From: Jiangella endophytica
GTDB lineage: Bacteria > Actinomycetota > Actinomycetes > Jiangellales > Jiangellaceae
Assembly (NCBI RefSeq): GCF_003427025.1
Contig: NZ_QVAI01000002.1
Span: 124,001 to 188,000, forward strand
DNA length: 64,000 bases
Direction: 5' to 3'
Below the pieces are notes generated by a model. That model did no database searches and was not told where the DNA came from. It worked only from the letters and a program-made list of their open reading frames with translations. Position numbers and translations under genes: made by a program. Position 1 is the stretch's first letter. Each line of letters begins with the position of its first letter. Shown piece after piece: positions 55,701 through 63,904 of this stretch.

Positions 55701-56149
55701 ACGGCCATCTGCAGCAGCGCCGCCGCCTTGACGTGCCGCGCGAGCTTGGTGTCGGCGATGTCGTAGGACCACGCGCCGAGGCCGGACGGGCGGTCGTCGT
55801 TGCGGATGAGGAAGTCGGCGTGGCCGCGCCACCGGCCGTCGAAGAACGTGGCCTGGAAGATGCGGTCGGCGCCGTCCTTCATGGCCGCCAGCGTGCGGTC
55901 CTCGGCGTCGGCCGGACCGATGCCGCGCGGGATCTCGACCACCCGGTGCGCCCTGGCCATCTCGGCCAGCACGGCGGCCTCGTGCTCGTCGCCGCGGCGA
56001 CGCACGACGTCGGCGCCGGGATCGGCGGCCGCCGGCCGCGGCCGGCGGCCCTCGGCGACCTCGCGGTTCAGCGTGGTGAGGTGCGCGCACTCCAGATGGC
56101 CGACCAGGTCGGTCGGGCTCAGGACCAGGTGGCCGTCGGTGACGTACAT
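52748..56149 (-). CDS. TM0106-type RecB-like nuclease fused to a DNA2/NAM7-like helicase
   Basis: Protein of 1,133 residues. The N-terminal half is a RecB-like nuclease (TM0106 family): HADFLIRNDDRPSG (Asp) and DTKLARHVKAAALLQMAVYA (Lys, Gln), with Cys-rich CAICPWKEPCAQQW hinting at an Fe-S cluster as in Cas4/AddB. A ribonuclease-H-like YprB segment follows (FLDLEGDPFFGD; RDDCVSTRQLRDWL). The C-terminal half is an SF1 helicase: Walker A GPPGAGKTYAGSH with Lys751, VVDEAGQFSL, and TVDKFQGQEAPVVIVSL. Start ATG 56149 has GAGGAGG; the longer frame was rejected. Known members' role is unclear; DNA or RNA repair is likely. Confidence 0.9.
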   Translation of the reverse strand: MYVTDGHLVLSPTDLVGHLECAHLTTLNREVAEGRRPRPAAADPGADVVRRRGDEHEAAVLAEMARAHRVVEIPRGIGPADAEDRTLAAMKDGADRIFQATFFDGRWRGHADFLIRNDDRPSGLGAWSYDIADTKLARHVKAAALLQMAVYAQRLEELQGVPPQTLTVILGDRQQVAVPYVDVAAYARHAMRQYGQWLAHPPQTYPLRVSHCAICPWKEPCAQQWQRDDDLVLVPLLRRDQRDALRSAGITTVEQLAATAPGELDAVGRVGGSAKRKLAAQARLQVGARSRELPPYELVTPVEVRRGLALLPDPDDGDLFLDLEGDPFFGDHGLEYLWGVSDAQDGFTSWWAHDPLAERRAFEHVVDHLMAAWRARPGMHVYHYAPYEPSRLKGLSQRYGTRIDEVDALLRGERLVDLYAVVRQGLLIGTESYSIKALERFYSPGGRAGAAVKDAGSSIVEYERWLAERDQQILDDIEAYNRDDCVSTRQLRDWLEDRRSEALSAGHHVPRPDDVDEQGDYLKERDPDLVAVEERLLDGVPADPDARTPDQQARALLAGLLEWHRREARAEWWEYFRLRRLSSGELVDDVSPLGGLADPRLLRTELRSGVWRYSIPPQDCRVRVGERVEHAGQEGRSSIVVGLDLEHGHVDLKRSLANEHPHPTGVLNVGPIPAGVQEKALVRVGGWVAEHGFAGAGPFRGVRDLLAGRPPGLAGDAPLRLAGEPGADALRRVAPLLDGALPVQGPPGAGKTYAGSHAVVELLRAGRTVGITALSHRVITHLLDAVMTAAGDDAGRLVRAIQKADDGNASRHPGVTVTNSNDDVEAAVAAGTVNLVAGTGWLFARPDIHVDVLVVDEAGQFSLANTVAAGAAAGSVVLLGDPRQLPQPAKGNHPDGAGVSALDHVLGEHDTVPPERGLFLDTTWRMHPDVCAPVSELSYDALLVPRAGLAAQLVGGSDALAGAGVRWVPVEHAGCSVRSDAEVAVVSELVASLTGRPWTAADGSSRALGPGDILVVAPYNAQVGQLLGALDGRARVGTVDKFQGQEAPVVIVSLTTSSSADASRGVDFVANRNRLNVAVSRARSLAVLVGSPALLSAPVRSLDQVQGINALCRLVEYATDGRRHDAASGPPAE

Positions 56150-56219
56150 GTCCGCACCTCCTCGCTGCTCACTGCGGCCAAGCCTGCCGTATGCCACCGA
56201 CAGAATCAGGGGCGCGACA

Positions 56220-56945
56220 TCAACCGGCGAGTGAACGGACGATCAGGGTCACGGCCGACACCGCGCACACCACCATCACCGCCAGCCGCAGCCGCCCGCC
56301 GTCGACGAACGCCCGCAGCGCCGACGCCGCCAGGAAGCCGGCCACCATCGGCGGCGCGAGCCAGAGCGCCGCCTTCGTCTCCGTCAGCCCCAGCTCCCCG
56401 ACGACGCTCAGCGCGACCAGCGAGAATCCGGCACCGAACAGGAAGTACACCGCCAGCGTCGAGCGCACCCGCGGGCCCAGCTCGCTCTGGTACACCAGCG
56501 CCAGCGGCGGCCCGCCGATGGAGGTCGCCGTCCCGGAGATGCCCGACACCGCGCCGGCCGCCGCCAGCACGCCGCGCCGCATCGGCAGCCGGATCGTCCG
56601 CACGGTGAGCGCGACCGCGACCAGGATCACCAGGCCGACGACCACGCTCAGCACGCGCGGCGAGCTGACCGAGACGATCCACGCACCCAGCACCGTCGCT
56701 GGGACGCGGCCGAGGAACGCCCACCGCAGCCCCCACCAGTCGACGTGCGCCCACTCCCGGGCCAGCGTGAACACCGGCAGCAGCATCGACAACCAGAGCA
56801 GCGTGCCCGGCACCAGCTCCGGCGCCAGCAAGGCCGCCACCGGCGCGGCCAGCAGGCCGAGGCCGAGTCCGATCGCACCCTGCACGGCGGCGCCGGCGAA
56901 CACGGCGACCGCGAGCACGATCATCACGTCAACGGGCGGCATCAT
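56220..56945 (-). CDS. TauE/SafE-family sulfite exporter-like membrane protein
   Basis: Permease of about 241 residues with seven to eight hydrophobic helices. GLGLGLLAAPVAALLAPELVP and GTATSIGGPPLALVYQ are TauE/SafE hallmarks (two repeated domains). It probably moves a sulfur-containing or organic anion; which one is unknown. ATG 56945 or 56942 are both possible; a longer frame to 56963 would overlap the divergent MazG-like gene more. The two starts face each other with practically no gap. Confidence 0.84.
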   Translation of the reverse strand: MMPPVDVMIVLAVAVFAGAAVQGAIGLGLGLLAAPVAALLAPELVPGTLLWLSMLLPVFTLAREWAHVDWWGLRWAFLGRVPATVLGAWIVSVSSPRVLSVVVGLVILVAVALTVRTIRLPMRRGVLAAAGAVSGISGTATSIGGPPLALVYQSELGPRVRSTLAVYFLFGAGFSLVALSVVGELGLTETKAALWLAPPMVAGFLAASALRAFVDGGRLRLAVMVVCAVSAVTLIVRSLAG

Positions 56946-57285
56946 GAGCCCCGTGACCGACACCTCGAGCCTGGACGGCCTGCGCGACCGGCTGCACCGC
57001 TTCGTCGCCGACCGTCAGTGGGAGCCGTACCACACCCCGAAGAACCTCGCGATGGCGCTGGCCGGCGAGGTCGGCGAGCTGCTGGCCGAGCTGCAGTGGC
57101 TGACGCCGGAGGAGTCCGTGGCGGTGGTGACGGCCGACCCGGAGGCGGCCGCGCGGATCCGCTCCGAACTGGCCGACGTCACCAACTATCTCGTCCACCT
57201 CGCGATGGCCCTGGACGTCGATCTGGTCGCCAACGCGCACCACAAGCTGGACGAGGTGGAGGTGCGCTACCCGCCTGGCACCTGA
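56944..57285 (+). CDS. MazG-like nucleotide pyrophosphohydrolase
   Basis: All-helical NTP-PPase of 113 residues, similar to the RS21-C6/dCTPase group that cleans dNTP pools. The metal motif is ALAGEVGELLAELQWL (ExxE) followed by ELADVTNYLVHLAMALD (the ExxD pair). If ATG 56944 is used it overlaps the divergent TauE gene by two bases; GTG 56953 avoids this and gives 110 residues. The gene converges with the DUF4862 gene at a 5-base gap. Confidence 0.85.
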   Translation: MSPVTDTSSLDGLRDRLHRFVADRQWEPYHTPKNLAMALAGEVGELLAELQWLTPEESVAVVTADPEAAARIRSELADVTNYLVHLAMALDVDLVANAHHKLDEVEVRYPPGT

Positions 57286-57290
57286 CGGCG

Positions 57291-58241
57291 TCACGCGCGA
57301 GCGCCGCGGTCCGCCTCGACAGCGGCGGCCACGATCGCGACGTTCGACCGCACCAGGTCCAGGCAGTCCGCCGGCGTGGCGGTGCTGGGCGAACCGACCT
57401 TGACGCCGACGATCGCCGGGCCGCCGGCCGCGCGCACGCAGCCGGTCACCTCGGCGGAGGTGAGCAGGCTGGTCGCGGCCTCGCCGGCGATAGGGGCGTC
57501 GGACCAGTCGCGGATCGGCAGGTGCAGGTCGGCCCACGCCGGCCCGTCCAGGGTGTCGGCGTCGGACACCCCGGAGAACACCAGCCCGTCCAGCCGGCCG
57601 CCGCGGACCGCGGCGGCGATGTGCTCGCGCGGGCCGTCGGCGCTGCGGGTCTCGATGGCCGAGCGGCCCCAGTTCAGGGACAGCCCGATGCCACGCTCGT
57701 CCGCGACCGCCAGCTCGTCGGCCAGCGGCAGGAACCCCTTGGCCGGCTCGTGCGCGTCGCTGTGCGCGTCGGAGTGCTCGATCAGCAGCCGGACGCCGCC
57801 CCAGTCCCAGGCCAGCACCTCGTCGAGGGTCGCGCGGAACGCGTCGGCGGACGTGTGCGGGTGCCGCGGCGCCGAGTGCAGCTCCACCGCGGTGAACCGG
57901 CCGCCCGATCCCGCGTTGACGTCGGTGACGAACTCGAACGCGCGGCGCAGCTGCTCGACGGCCTGCTTCCGACCCGCGTCGTCCGACGACGCCAGCCCCT
58001 GGGCCGGCGACCCGGCCAACGCCATGATCGTCGCCGGGATCATCGTCAGCACGTGCTCGCTCGTGGGAGCGGTCGCCCGCAGGTAGGCGGGGTCGTTCCA
58101 GGGCGAGCCGTTCTCCTGGAACGGCACCTCCAGCCCGTCGACCGCCGGCAATCCCAGCACGTCGTCGACGTAGGTCCGGAACTGCGTGCCGGGCTCGAGG
58201 CCCCGGGGTGCCGCGGCGTACGCACCGACGATGAAGGGCAT
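57291..58241 (-). CDS. DUF4862-family protein
   Basis: Protein of 316 residues that reads as a TIM-barrel related to sugar-isomerase-like folds: MPFIVGAYAAAPRGLEPG at the start, a centre with EVLAWDWGGVRLLIEHSDAH, and GIGLSLNWGRSAIETRS. The family occurs next to sugar and oligosaccharide genes in actinomycetes, function unknown. No sugar genes lie next to it here. Start ATG 58241; the longer frame runs into the MFS gene. Confidence 0.78.
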   Translation of the reverse strand: MPFIVGAYAAAPRGLEPGTQFRTYVDDVLGLPAVDGLEVPFQENGSPWNDPAYLRATAPTSEHVLTMIPATIMALAGSPAQGLASSDDAGRKQAVEQLRRAFEFVTDVNAGSGGRFTAVELHSAPRHPHTSADAFRATLDEVLAWDWGGVRLLIEHSDAHSDAHEPAKGFLPLADELAVADERGIGLSLNWGRSAIETRSADGPREHIAAAVRGGRLDGLVFSGVSDADTLDGPAWADLHLPIRDWSDAPIAGEAATSLLTSAEVTGCVRAAGGPAIVGVKVGSPSTATPADCLDLVRSNVAIVAAAVEADRGARA

Positions 58242-58327
58242 GCCGATCTCCTCGCTGCTGTGGACCGAGTCGCGCTCAGCGTAGGTCGGGCCGGCATGGA
58301 ACGGTATGCCGGGTCGGCTCGACGCGG

Positions 58328-59701
58328 TCAGCGGCGCCGGGCGGCGAGCAGGCCGAGGGCGAACAGCACGACCGCGACCCCGGTGATGAGCAGACCGACA
58401 TCGTGCAGGCCGCCGGTCGAGAGGTTCTGTTCGAGGATGACGCCGAGCACGCTGGTGGCCGCGATGGCGCCGAGGTAGCGGAACGTCTGGAACAGACCCG
58501 CGGACGCGCCCATCCGGCCGGCCGGCGCCGCCGAGTAGAGCGCCGTCTGCAGGCTGAGGCCCGTCACGCCGTTCGGGATGCCGAGCAGGACGGCGATGCC
58601 GAGCAGCAGCGCGACCGGCGTCGTGTCGCCGAGCAGTTGCAGTGCCGACGCCGCGACCACCAGGAGGCCGAGCCCGAGCAACCGCGGCCCGGTCGACCCG
58701 TGCCTGCCGATCGCCCGGGCCGTGATCGGCGTGACCAGCATGCTGAGCACCGTCATCGGCAGCACCAGCAGGCCTACCGTCGCGGGGTCGAAGCCGCGGA
58801 CCTGCTCCAGCCAGATCGGCATGCCGAAGAAGATGCAGTAGAAGACCAGGTTGACCCCGCTCTGCTGCACGAGAACGCTGCCCAGCGCGCGGTTCGCGAC
58901 CAGCCCCCGCACGTCGAGGAACGGCTCGGGCACGGTCCGCTCCCGCCACACCAGCAGCGCACCCAGCACGACGACGACCGCGCCCAGCCACCACAGCGGC
59001 TCGTCCGCCAGCGACAGCACGCCGAAGATCAGCGCGACCAGCGTGCCGGCGAACAGCGCGATGCCGGGCAGGTCCAGGTCGCGCAGCCCGATCCGCGGGC
59101 CCCGCTCGACCGGGACACCGGCCAGCACCCGCACCGCCAGCACGATGCCCACCGCCGTCACCGGCACGTTGACCAGGAACACCGCCTGCCATCCCGCGAC
59201 GGCGACCAGCAGGCCCGCGAGCACCGGGCCGAGCGCCGCGCTCCCGGACGCGGCCACCGACAGGACGGCGAGCGCGCGGGCCGGCGGCCGGGCGCCGTCG
59301 CCGCCGTGATCCCCGCCCGCGGCCGACCGCACCAGGATCAGCGCCGACGGGTACGCCGTCGACGTCGCCGCCGCCTGGATCAGCCGGACCACCAGCAGCC
59401 AGCCGAAATCCGGCGCGAGCGGCGCCAGCGCCGACGCCGTCCCCATGACCACCAGCCCGGCGACGAACAGCCGCCGGGCGCCGAGCTGGTCGGCCAGTCG
59501 TCCCATCAACGGCTGACACACCGCGGCGACGACGTAGAACCCGGACGCCAGCCACGTCGAGGTCGCGATGCCGACGCCGACGTCGCGATGCAGGCTGACC
59601 AGCGCCACCGCGATCATCGACGAGTTCAGCGGGTTGAGCGCCGTGCCCAGCGACAGCGTGAGCAGCAACCGGTTGGTCACGCCGCCGGGGCCCTCGGTCA
59701 T
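58328..59701 (-). CDS. MFS transporter of the drug:H+ antiporter type
   Basis: Membrane exporter of 457 residues with 12 to 14 hydrophobic helices. GRLADQLGARRLFVAG is the loop 2-3 motif A of MFS and LGPVLAGLLVAVAGWQAVFLVNVP is motif C of DHA antiporters (split for length). Likely multidrug or metabolite efflux. Its start overlaps the stop of another MFS gene by four bases, so the two are made together. Confidence 0.88.
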   Translation of the reverse strand: MTEGPGGVTNRLLLTLSLGTALNPLNSSMIAVALVSLHRDVGVGIATSTWLASGFYVVAAVCQPLMGRLADQLGARRLFVAGLVVMGTASALAPLAPDFGWLLVVRLIQAAATSTAYPSALILVRSAAGGDHGGDGARPPARALAVLSVAASGSAALGPVLAGLLVAVAGWQAVFLVNVPVTAVGIVLAVRVLAGVPVERGPRIGLRDLDLPGIALFAGTLVALIFGVLSLADEPLWWLGAVVVVLGALLVWRERTVPEPFLDVRGLVANRALGSVLVQQSGVNLVFYCIFFGMPIWLEQVRGFDPATVGLLVLPMTVLSMLVTPITARAIGRHGSTGPRLLGLGLLVVAASALQLLGDTTPVALLLGIAVLLGIPNGVTGLSLQTALYSAAPAGRMGASAGLFQTFRYLGAIAATSVLGVILEQNLSTGGLHDVGLLITGVAVVLFALGLLAARRR

Positions 59702-60900
59702 GGCGTGGCGCCGTTCCGCGGCACCCAGCGGGCCATCAGCGCCGCCGCGACGAACGCGACGGCGCCGGCCGTGGCGATCGCGGCGCCCAGCGTGGCGGCT
59801 GCCGTCACGACACTGACGAGAACCGGCCCGACTCCGTTCCCGACATCGGCGAACAACCGCCACGCCCCCAGGAACGTCGCGCGGCTGACGTCCGGCGACA
59901 CGTCCGAGCCGATCGTCATGATGATGCCGCTGCCCAGGCCGTTGCCGAACCCCATGAGCAGCGCGACCGCCGTGTAGGTGCCGATGCCGCTGGTCAGCGG
60001 CAGCAGCACGAGCGAGAGGCCGAGCAGCACCATCGACGGGACGACGATCCACCGCCGGCCGAGGCGGTCCATCGCGTAGCCGGCCGGGTAGAAGATCAGC
60101 ATCTCCATCGCGCCCGAGACACCGAACAGCAGACTCACCGTCGCCGGGTCCAGGCCGATGTGCTCACCCCACAGCGGGATCGCCACCTGCCGCGACGCCC
60201 GGGCCGCCCCGACCAGCAGCGCGCCGACGCCCAGGGTGCGCAGGACCGGCAGGTGACGGCGGATGATGCGGGCCGTGCTGTCCGGCTTCGCCGCCGACCG
60301 GACCGCGGCCCGCTCACTCGCGCCGCCGGCGGCCGGTGGTTCGCGGACCACGAGCAGCACCACGGCGGCGGCGACCGCGACCACGACGTGGACCCAGTAG
60401 CCGCCGGCGATGCCCAGCCAGCGCATCACCGCCGCGCCGAGGAACGGGCCCACGAACAGGCCGATGCGTTGCATCCCGCCGAGGGTCGACAGCGCCCGGC
60501 CGCGTAGGTGGAACGGGATCGCCTCGGTGACGTACGCATGCCTGGCCAGCCCGAACACCGACGACGAGATGCCGATCAGCACCACCGCCGCCGCCAGCAG
60601 CTGGACCGACGGCGCCAGCAGGCAGGCGGTGAGCGCGGTCAGGACGAGGCCGAGCGCGAAGAGCATCGCGCGCCGCTCCCCCAGCCGGACCGCCAGCATG
60701 CCGGCCGGCAGATCGCCGACGATCTTGCCGACGCCCAGCAGCGCGACCACCAGGCCGGCCGTCGCGACCGAACCGCCCAGCTCCCGCGCCGACAGCGGGA
60801 TGACCGGCGCGATCGCCCCCTGGCCGATGCCGAACAGGAGCGACGGAAGGTACACCGAGGGACCGATCGACCAGATGCCGACCTGCGGGCGCGCCGTCAA
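59698..60900 (-). CDS. MFS transporter, 400 residues
   Basis: Twelve-helix MFS protein of a different branch from its downstream neighbour. GDLPAGMLAVRLGERRAML carries motif A, and YPAGYAMDRLGRRWIVVPSM repeats it in the second half. The only start close to the first helix is TTG at 60900; no in-frame ATG or GTG with a good site was seen, so the true start is uncertain. Substrate unknown. Confidence 0.83.
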   Translation of the reverse strand: MTARPQVGIWSIGPSVYLPSLLFGIGQGAIAPVIPLSARELGGSVATAGLVVALLGVGKIVGDLPAGMLAVRLGERRAMLFALGLVLTALTACLLAPSVQLLAAAVVLIGISSSVFGLARHAYVTEAIPFHLRGRALSTLGGMQRIGLFVGPFLGAAVMRWLGIAGGYWVHVVVAVAAAVVLLVVREPPAAGGASERAAVRSAAKPDSTARIIRRHLPVLRTLGVGALLVGAARASRQVAIPLWGEHIGLDPATVSLLFGVSGAMEMLIFYPAGYAMDRLGRRWIVVPSMVLLGLSLVLLPLTSGIGTYTAVALLMGFGNGLGSGIIMTIGSDVSPDVSRATFLGAWRLFADVGNGVGPVLVSVVTAAATLGAAIATAGAVAFVAAALMARWVPRNGATP

Positions 60901-61179
60901 CGCCGGTCCTGCACTGGGGCAGCCTCCCTGGCCCGGTCACGCGGGGCTGTGGCGCTCGTTCTGTCCGGGGTCCGTCGTACCGTCCTCTCGCTCCGGTCGA
61001 CCTGCTCGGTCTTTGGGGGTGCGGGCAGGTCGGCCGGAGTCCAGCCGCATCGTTGCGGCGGGGCCTTCACGTCCGGTGGATATTGTAGCCGTGGGTCGGG
61101 GTCTGGCGGGCGGGTTCGGGCGGCGCCCCAGCAGCCCGCCAAAGTCTGCGCGCGAGTCCCGCCGACGACCCAGCCGACG

Positions 61180-62493
61180 TCAGACGTACAGGCCGGCGCC
61201 CGTCGTGGGGGCCCAGCCGCCGTCGCCGGTGAAGCGTTGGAGCGTCGCCGTCGTGACCGCGTCGCCGTCGGCCAGGACCGAGCAGCGCACCAGCTCGCGC
61301 AGGTCGGCGCCGGACGCGCCGTCGGTGGCGTCGGCGATGGCCGCGACCTCGACGGCGGCGGCCAGCGGTCCCAGGTAGCGGCGCAGGATGGCCCGCCGTT
61401 GCGCGGTGTCGGGCAGCGGCACCTCGACCGTGCGGTCGAACCGCGCGGCCCGCACGGCGGCATCGTCGAGCACTCGCGGGTCGTTCGTGGTGGCGACCGT
61501 GACGACGCCCTGGTGCCGGCTCATCGCGCCGTCGAGCGCGGCGAGGAACCCGTGCAGCCCGAGATCGTTGCCCTGCCGCCGGCGGCCGATGACGAGGTCG
61601 AGGTCCTCGAGGACGACCAGCGCCGGTGCGAGCCTCGTCAGCTCCTCGTACACCGCCTCGACAGCGTCGGCGACACTGCGCGCGTCGCAGAACACCACCG
61701 TGATGTCGCCGGCCAGCTCGGCGGCGAGCACCCGGCACAGCGCCGACTTGCCGGTGCCCGGCGGGCCGTGCAGCAGCAACCCGCGGTTGGTGCCCAGTCC
61801 GAGCCGTGCCAGCAGGTCGCGACGGCGGAACAGCCCGGCGACGTTGAGGTCGATGTCGGCCCAGACCGACGCCGGCACGATGACGCCGTCGCGCGAATCG
61901 TCCGGCCGCGGGACGGGCACGACCTCGAACGAGCTGCGGGTGGCGCGAATGTGCAAGCAGCGGCCCTTGAAGTAGTTCCGCGGCCCGCGCGCCCGTGCGA
62001 CGACGTCCTGCAGGTACCGCTCCGCCGCCTCGACGTCGGCCGTGCGGGCGTGCACGATGAGCTCCTTGTCGGACCACCGCGCGTCGATGGCGACGACCAG
62101 CGGCGCGGCGCTCAGGGTGCCCGGCTCGAACGCCGCGACGAGCGACGTCGGCACGGTCTCGACGGTGTCGTCGAGCTGCAGGCGGTCCCAGCGCGGGCTC
62201 TCGTCGCTCTCCAGCCCGGCGAGGTCGGACGGCTGGTGCGCGTGCATGTCCTCGGCCAGCACGCGGGCGACCAGCGGCGCCGTGAACGGCCCGAGCCGCT
62301 CCCGCACCGCGACGACCCCGACGGTGTCGCCGGCCAGCTGCCGCCGGGCGAACTCGTCGTGGTCCTCGGCCGCGCGAAGGGGCAGCGTGGTGTCGAGCAT
62401 GTGCGCCAGCCACGACAGTGTGTCGCGGATGCCGGCCGGCATCCGCCGCGTCACGTCATGCGCGTGCGCAGGCTCCTCCTCGGCGTCCGTCAC
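61180..62493 (-). CDS. AAA+ ATPase of the ATPase-family-associated (CDC48/FtsH-like) type
   Basis: Protein of 437 residues. The N-terminal half (to about 220) has no recognised domain: helix-rich, acidic. The AAA module has Walker A GPPGTGKSALCRV (Lys249), Walker B LVVLEDLDLVI, the second region of homology ATTNDPRVLDDAAVRAARFDR with an Arg finger, and a helical lid. It resembles orphan single-ring AAA proteins that remodel other proteins. GTG 62493 chosen since GGGGGAGG ends five bases before it. No protease or partner gene is adjacent. Confidence 0.82.
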   Translation of the reverse strand: MTDAEEEPAHAHDVTRRMPAGIRDTLSWLAHMLDTTLPLRAAEDHDEFARRQLAGDTVGVVAVRERLGPFTAPLVARVLAEDMHAHQPSDLAGLESDESPRWDRLQLDDTVETVPTSLVAAFEPGTLSAAPLVVAIDARWSDKELIVHARTADVEAAERYLQDVVARARGPRNYFKGRCLHIRATRSSFEVVPVPRPDDSRDGVIVPASVWADIDLNVAGLFRRRDLLARLGLGTNRGLLLHGPPGTGKSALCRVLAAELAGDITVVFCDARSVADAVEAVYEELTRLAPALVVLEDLDLVIGRRRQGNDLGLHGFLAALDGAMSRHQGVVTVATTNDPRVLDDAAVRAARFDRTVEVPLPDTAQRRAILRRYLGPLAAAVEVAAIADATDGASGADLRELVRCSVLADGDAVTTATLQRFTGDGGWAPTTGAGLYV

Positions 62494-62620
62494 CGTCACC
62501 TCCCCCGGCGTCGAAGCGCGACACCTCCTGATGCGCGCTCCACCGTGAAGGCGCTGGTCGTTGCGTGACCGTTTCCCATGCCTCGACGATACGGGCGGCC
62601 ACCGGCCGATCTCCATCGGT

Positions 62621-63037
62621 TTATCCGGCCGCCCGGGGCCCCGCCGCCCGTGCCACCGCAACCAGCTCGGGCGGGCGGAGATCGACGGTGTGGAGGAGGT
62701 CGAGCGGGACGCGCTCGGGGGTGTGGCCGTCGGTGAGTTCGGGGCCGCAGCGCAGGGCCGGGTCCACGGTCAGCAGCCGGGCGAGGAAGACATGTTGACG
62801 GGTGGGGTGAGCGGGGGTCGGCGGGACGACGTGGACCTGGCCGAGGAGGGCGGCGGTCGCGCCGAGCTCCTCCATGAGCTCCCGGTGCAGGGCGGCCTCG
62901 ATCGACGCGTCACAGGGCTCGACCCGGCCGCCGGGCGTCGTCCAGTAGGGCGGGCGGCCCGGCTTCGTGCGCTTGATCAGCACCAGCCGCCCGGCGTCGT
63001 CGACGAGGAGGGCTCGGGCCGAACGGGTCACCGTCAC
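62621..63037 (-). CDS. NUDIX hydrolase
   Basis: NUDIX enzyme of 138 residues. The box begins at Gly36: GGRVEPCDASIEAALHREL continuing MEELGA, with the metal Glu residues in place. It hydrolyses a nucleoside diphosphate linked to another moiety; substrate unknown. GTG start at 63037 (MTVTRSARALLVDD). It is divergent from the OGG-fold gene by 40 bases, so both could belong to nucleotide or DNA damage control; that link is only suggestive. Confidence 0.9.
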   Translation of the reverse strand: MTVTRSARALLVDDAGRLVLIKRTKPGRPPYWTTPGGRVEPCDASIEAALHRELMEELGATAALLGQVHVVPPTPAHPTRQHVFLARLLTVDPALRCGPELTDGHTPERVPLDLLHTVDLRPPELVAVARAAGPRAAG

Positions 63038-63077
63038 GGCCCCCGATCATGTCAGTCCCGCCCCGTACCTTGACCCC

Positions 63078-63830
63078 ATGAGCACGTCGCCGCCACCGGT
63101 GCTGCGCGATCTGCTGGACCGCTACGCCGACGTGCGCGAACAGCCCGCACCCCTCCGGCCGAGCACCTGGCAGAACGCGCTCATCCGCGTGCCCGACGGG
63201 CTCGAGGCCACCACGCTGCTGAGCAGCCGCCGCTTCACCAGCGCCGTGCCGGGGTCGAAGACGCACGACCGCATGGTCAGCCGCGACGGCGTCCGGCGGG
63301 CGTGTGCCGCCATGAACGTCGACGACACCAACGAGGTGGTGCAGACGTTCGTGCTGGCCATGGCATGGTCGTCCGGCCTGACCGGCGGTCGCTACCAGGC
63401 CAACACCGCGACGGCGATCCTCGACCCGGCCCGCGCATTCCGCGTCCTCAGCGACGCCGCCAAGGCGCTGCGGCACGCCGCCTCCATGCACGACGGCGCG
63501 CTCGAGGACGTGCACCGGTGGTGGTCGTTGCCGGGCATCGGGCAGTCCTACGCCAGCAAGTGGTGGGCCTTCGCCGGCCACGCCCGCGGGCGCGACTGGC
63601 AGCCGCTCGTCCTCGACACCCGGGTCTACGCCACGCTCAACGACACCCTGCGCATCGGCGGCACGGCGCGGCTGGCCGGCTCGCGGCGCCGGGCCGACCG
63701 CTACCGCGCCTACGTCGAGACCATCCACCGCTGGGCCGTCGACCTGCAGGTGTCCGGCCTCGACGTCGACGCCGGACGCATCGAGTTCGTGCTGTCCCAC
63801 CACAACGGAGGCGCACCACCGGCCGCATAA
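63078..63830 (+). CDS. OGG-fold (helix-hairpin-helix DNA glycosylase-like) protein
   Basis: Protein of 250 residues without a named function. LPGIGQSYASKWWAFAGHA looks like a helix-hairpin-helix and KxxWAF matches the 8-oxoguanine glycosylase-like family seen in actinomycetes; QPLVLDTRVYATLNDTLRIG would hold the Asp. It could remove a damaged base, or only share the fold. ATG 63078 is 40 bases from the divergent NUDIX gene. Confidence 0.72.
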   Translation: MSTSPPPVLRDLLDRYADVREQPAPLRPSTWQNALIRVPDGLEATTLLSSRRFTSAVPGSKTHDRMVSRDGVRRACAAMNVDDTNEVVQTFVLAMAWSSGLTGGRYQANTATAILDPARAFRVLSDAAKALRHAASMHDGALEDVHRWWSLPGIGQSYASKWWAFAGHARGRDWQPLVLDTRVYATLNDTLRIGGTARLAGSRRRADRYRAYVETIHRWAVDLQVSGLDVDAGRIEFVLSHHNGGAPPAA

Positions 63831-63904
63831 AACCACTGACCAACAGTCCCTCCATGGGCGTAATGTCCCGATCAGAGACATCAGCGGCCCACGGGGGTGG
63901 CCAC

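Noticed and set aside
52778-56608. Plus-strand frame of 1,276 codons opposite the RecB-helicase gene
   Set aside because: Antisense shadow of a gene with clear Walker motifs; the translation is low complexity.
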